A stretch of DNA of 64,000 bases from Paracoccaceae bacterium (GTDB lineage: Bacteria; Pseudomonadota; Alphaproteobacteria; Rhodobacterales; Rhodobacteraceae), in assembly GCA_014654775.1 (NCBI GenBank), contig JACVZW010000030.1:186001-250000 (forward strand). The letters run 5' to 3'. Shown here piece by piece: positions 62,952 to 64,000 of this stretch. The notes below the pieces were generated by a model that was given only the letters and a program-made list of their open reading frames with translations, searched no databases and was not told where the DNA came from. The first letter of the stretch is position 1. Each line of letters begins with the position of its first letter. Made by a program: the position numbers and the translations under genes.

Positions 62952-63026
62952 GAGTGCTACTCCCTGAGGTTTCTTTGTCTCCACTTCCGCGCCCCCCTTA
63001 TTGGCGGGGGATGCGGCCTCCCTTCA

Positions 63027-63713
63027 TCAGGCTGAAACGCGGCTTACGATGGCGGAAAGCGCGCTGCGGATGTCGGCGATGGCACCCATCGCGTCGATCC
63101 GTTCCAGCACGCCCTTGCCTTCGTAATAGGCGATCAGCGGAGCCGTCTGGGCGTGATAGGCCTTGAGCCGCTCACGCACCGTTTCGGCGTTGTCGTCGGC
63201 CCGGCGCTTGAACGCCGTGCCGCCGCATTTGTCGCAAGTGCCCGCCACGGCGGGCTGCTTGAATTCGTCATGATAGCCTTCGCCGCAGGCGGCGCAGGTG
63301 TAGCGGCCTGCCACGCGAGCCACCATCGCCTCGTCATCCACTTCGAGGCTGATTGCGGCGGTGACCTTCTGGCCTGCCGCGGCAAGGAGGGTGTCGAGTG
63401 CGGCTGCCTGCCCGTCGGTGCGGGGAAAGCCGTCGAGGATGACGCCCTTGGCCACATCGGGGGCTGCCATGCGGTCCTTCAGAATGGCCAGAACGATGGC
63501 ATCGGAGACGAGCTGCCCCGCCTCCATCACCGCCTTGGCCTGACGTCCCGCCTCGGTGCCCGCGGCGACGGCCGCGCGCAAGAGATCGCCCGTGGACAGC
63601 TGGATCAGACCGAAATCCTCTTCCAGCATGCGGGCCTGCGTGCCCTTCCCGGCCCCGGGAGGGCCGAGCAGGATCAGGACGGCGGGTTGGGTGAGGACGT
63701 CAGACACGACCAT
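63027..63713 (-). CDS. adk: Adenylate kinase (zinc-lid type)
   Basis: 228 residues from ATG 63713 ([20 protein letters not shown]). P-loop GPPGAGKGTQ, LSTGDLLRAAV, ILDGFPRTDGQA and a LID with four Cys (CAACGEGY ... CDKCGG) that bind zinc. It converts AMP + ATP to 2 ADP. Its ATG overlaps the stop of acs, whose reaction releases AMP, so the two are metabolically as well as translationally linked. The long upstream in-frame extension to 63920 is the other frame of acs and is not used. Confidence 0.94.
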   Translation of the reverse strand: MVVSDVLTQPAVLILLGPPGAGKGTQARMLEEDFGLIQLSTGDLLRAAVAAGTEAGRQAKAVMEAGQLVSDAIVLAILKDRMAAPDVAKGVILDGFPRTDGQAAALDTLLAAAGQKVTAAISLEVDDEAMVARVAGRYTCAACGEGYHDEFKQPAVAGTCDKCGGTAFKRRADDNAETVRERLKAYHAQTAPLIAYYEGKGVLERIDAMGAIADIRSALSAIVSRVSA

Positions 63714-64000
63714 CAGCTCCGGTTCATCCGGTTCTCGATCAACTCGTCGACCACGGAAGGATCGGCCAGCGTCGAGGTATCGCCCAGCGCGGCGAAGTCG
63801 TTCTCGGCGATCTTGCGCAGGATGCGGCGCATGATCTTGCCCGAGCGGGTCTTGGGCAGGCCGGGGGCCCATTGGATGAGGTCGGGCTTGGCGATGGGGC
63901 CGATTTCGGTGCGGACCCAAGCCTCCAGTTCCTTGCGGAGTGCGTCAGTCGGTTCCTCGCCCTTCATCAGGGTGACATAGGCATAAATGCCCTGCCCTTT
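63713..64000 (-). CDS. acs: Acetyl-CoA synthetase, C-terminal end (5' part outside window)
   Basis: The last 95 codons of an acetyl-CoA synthetase. [36 protein letters not shown] and [18 protein letters not shown] are the family's C-terminal domain; the Lys in RSGK is the catalytic residue that is reversibly acetylated. The end ([13 protein letters not shown]) is canonical. It makes acetyl-CoA from acetate, ATP and CoA, releasing AMP and PPi. It is cut by the window edge. Confidence 0.96.
   Translation of the reverse strand, partial: KGQGIYAYVTLMKGEEPTDALRKELEAWVRTEIGPIAKPDLIQWAPGLPKTRSGKIMRRILRKIAENDFAALGDTSTLADPSVVDELIENRMNRS

Noticed and set aside
63713-63920. Long N-terminal extension of adenylate kinase
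   Set aside because: It lies wholly over the acs coding end in another frame; the P-loop region starts normally from ATG 63713.

Overview
The window looks like a chromosomal segment of a phototrophic alphaproteobacterium of the order Rhodobacterales (Rhodobacter, Gemmobacter, Tabrizicola or a close relative). The support is high GC with strong third-position bias, a smoEFGK-smoS-mtlK polyol cluster of the Rhodobacter type, light-harvesting LH2 genes (pucBAC) behind two perfect PpsR/CrtJ boxes, a TakPQM-type TRAP transporter, and a SqrR-type ATTC-N8-GAAT operator before a persulfide-dioxygenase-like gene. I saw no tRNA, rRNA, CRISPR array or insertion sequence.

Layout. (1) 1-8330: start of urtA (urea ABC transporter, cut by the window edge), then the urease locus on the minus strand in transcription order ureD, ureA, a 54-aa His-rich membrane peptide, ureB, a TAT-exported cyclase, an AhpD-like protein, a 60-aa ORF, ureC, ureE, ureF, ureG. 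(2) 8331-9118: two DnaA-box-like sites, an orphan Phd/YefM-like antitoxin, a terminator. (3) 9122-18215: polyol (sorbitol/mannitol) uptake and oxidation, with regulator SmoC and a HAD phosphatase. (4) 18555-38550: a large sugar regulon. It holds an ABC transporter, two RbsD/FucU mutarotases, a ribokinase, an FGGY kinase, creatininase, M42 and BtpA proteins, an aldo/keto reductase, a sugar lactonase, a TIM-barrel isomerase, a UxaA-type dehydratase and a GntR repressor. Four near-identical 12-bp sites, CATRCTARCATG, sit before its transcription units and tie it together. The light-harvesting puc operon (23089-25832, minus strand) lies inside the transporter, between the binding-protein gene and its permease genes. 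(5) 38874-47065: envelope and metal genes (phosphomannomutase, hemP, Kdo transferase, lipid A acyltransferase, a glycosyltransferase, ManC, a ZIP transporter). (6) 47066-50798: TRAP transporter for 2-oxo or related acids; its large subunit carries a Gly/Asp tandem-repeat tail. (7) 50983-55811: SulP transporter and a persulfide-dioxygenase-like protein under a SqrR-like operator, and a TAT-exported flavin amine dehydrogenase. (8) 55831-64000: a co-directional acetate-type block: acs (cut by the window edge), adk, DUF4212 subunit, Na+/solute symporter, cNMP-CBS-DUF294 protein, a small membrane protein, a lone receiver domain, and a membrane sensor-like protein fused to a DnaQ-type exonuclease.

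How the parts work together. Urea is imported (Urt) and hydrolysed (Ure). Polyols are imported (SmoEFGK) and oxidised to ketoses (SmoS, MtlK). In the GntR regulon, a mutarotase/kinase branch and an oxidative dehydrogenase-lactonase-dehydratase branch share one operator. Acetate is imported by the DUF4212/symporter pair and activated by Acs, whose AMP product is the substrate of the overlapping adk gene.

The most notable points are: the LH2 alpha subunit has Phe44-Leu45, the residues that give blue-shifted B800-820 complexes, plus a long C-terminal tail; the puc operon interrupts a sugar transporter; the four-site GntR regulon couples SgcX/SgcQ-like proteins to sugar oxidation; the sensor-exonuclease fusion sits in the acetate locus; and several structured repeats recur in the intergenic regions.
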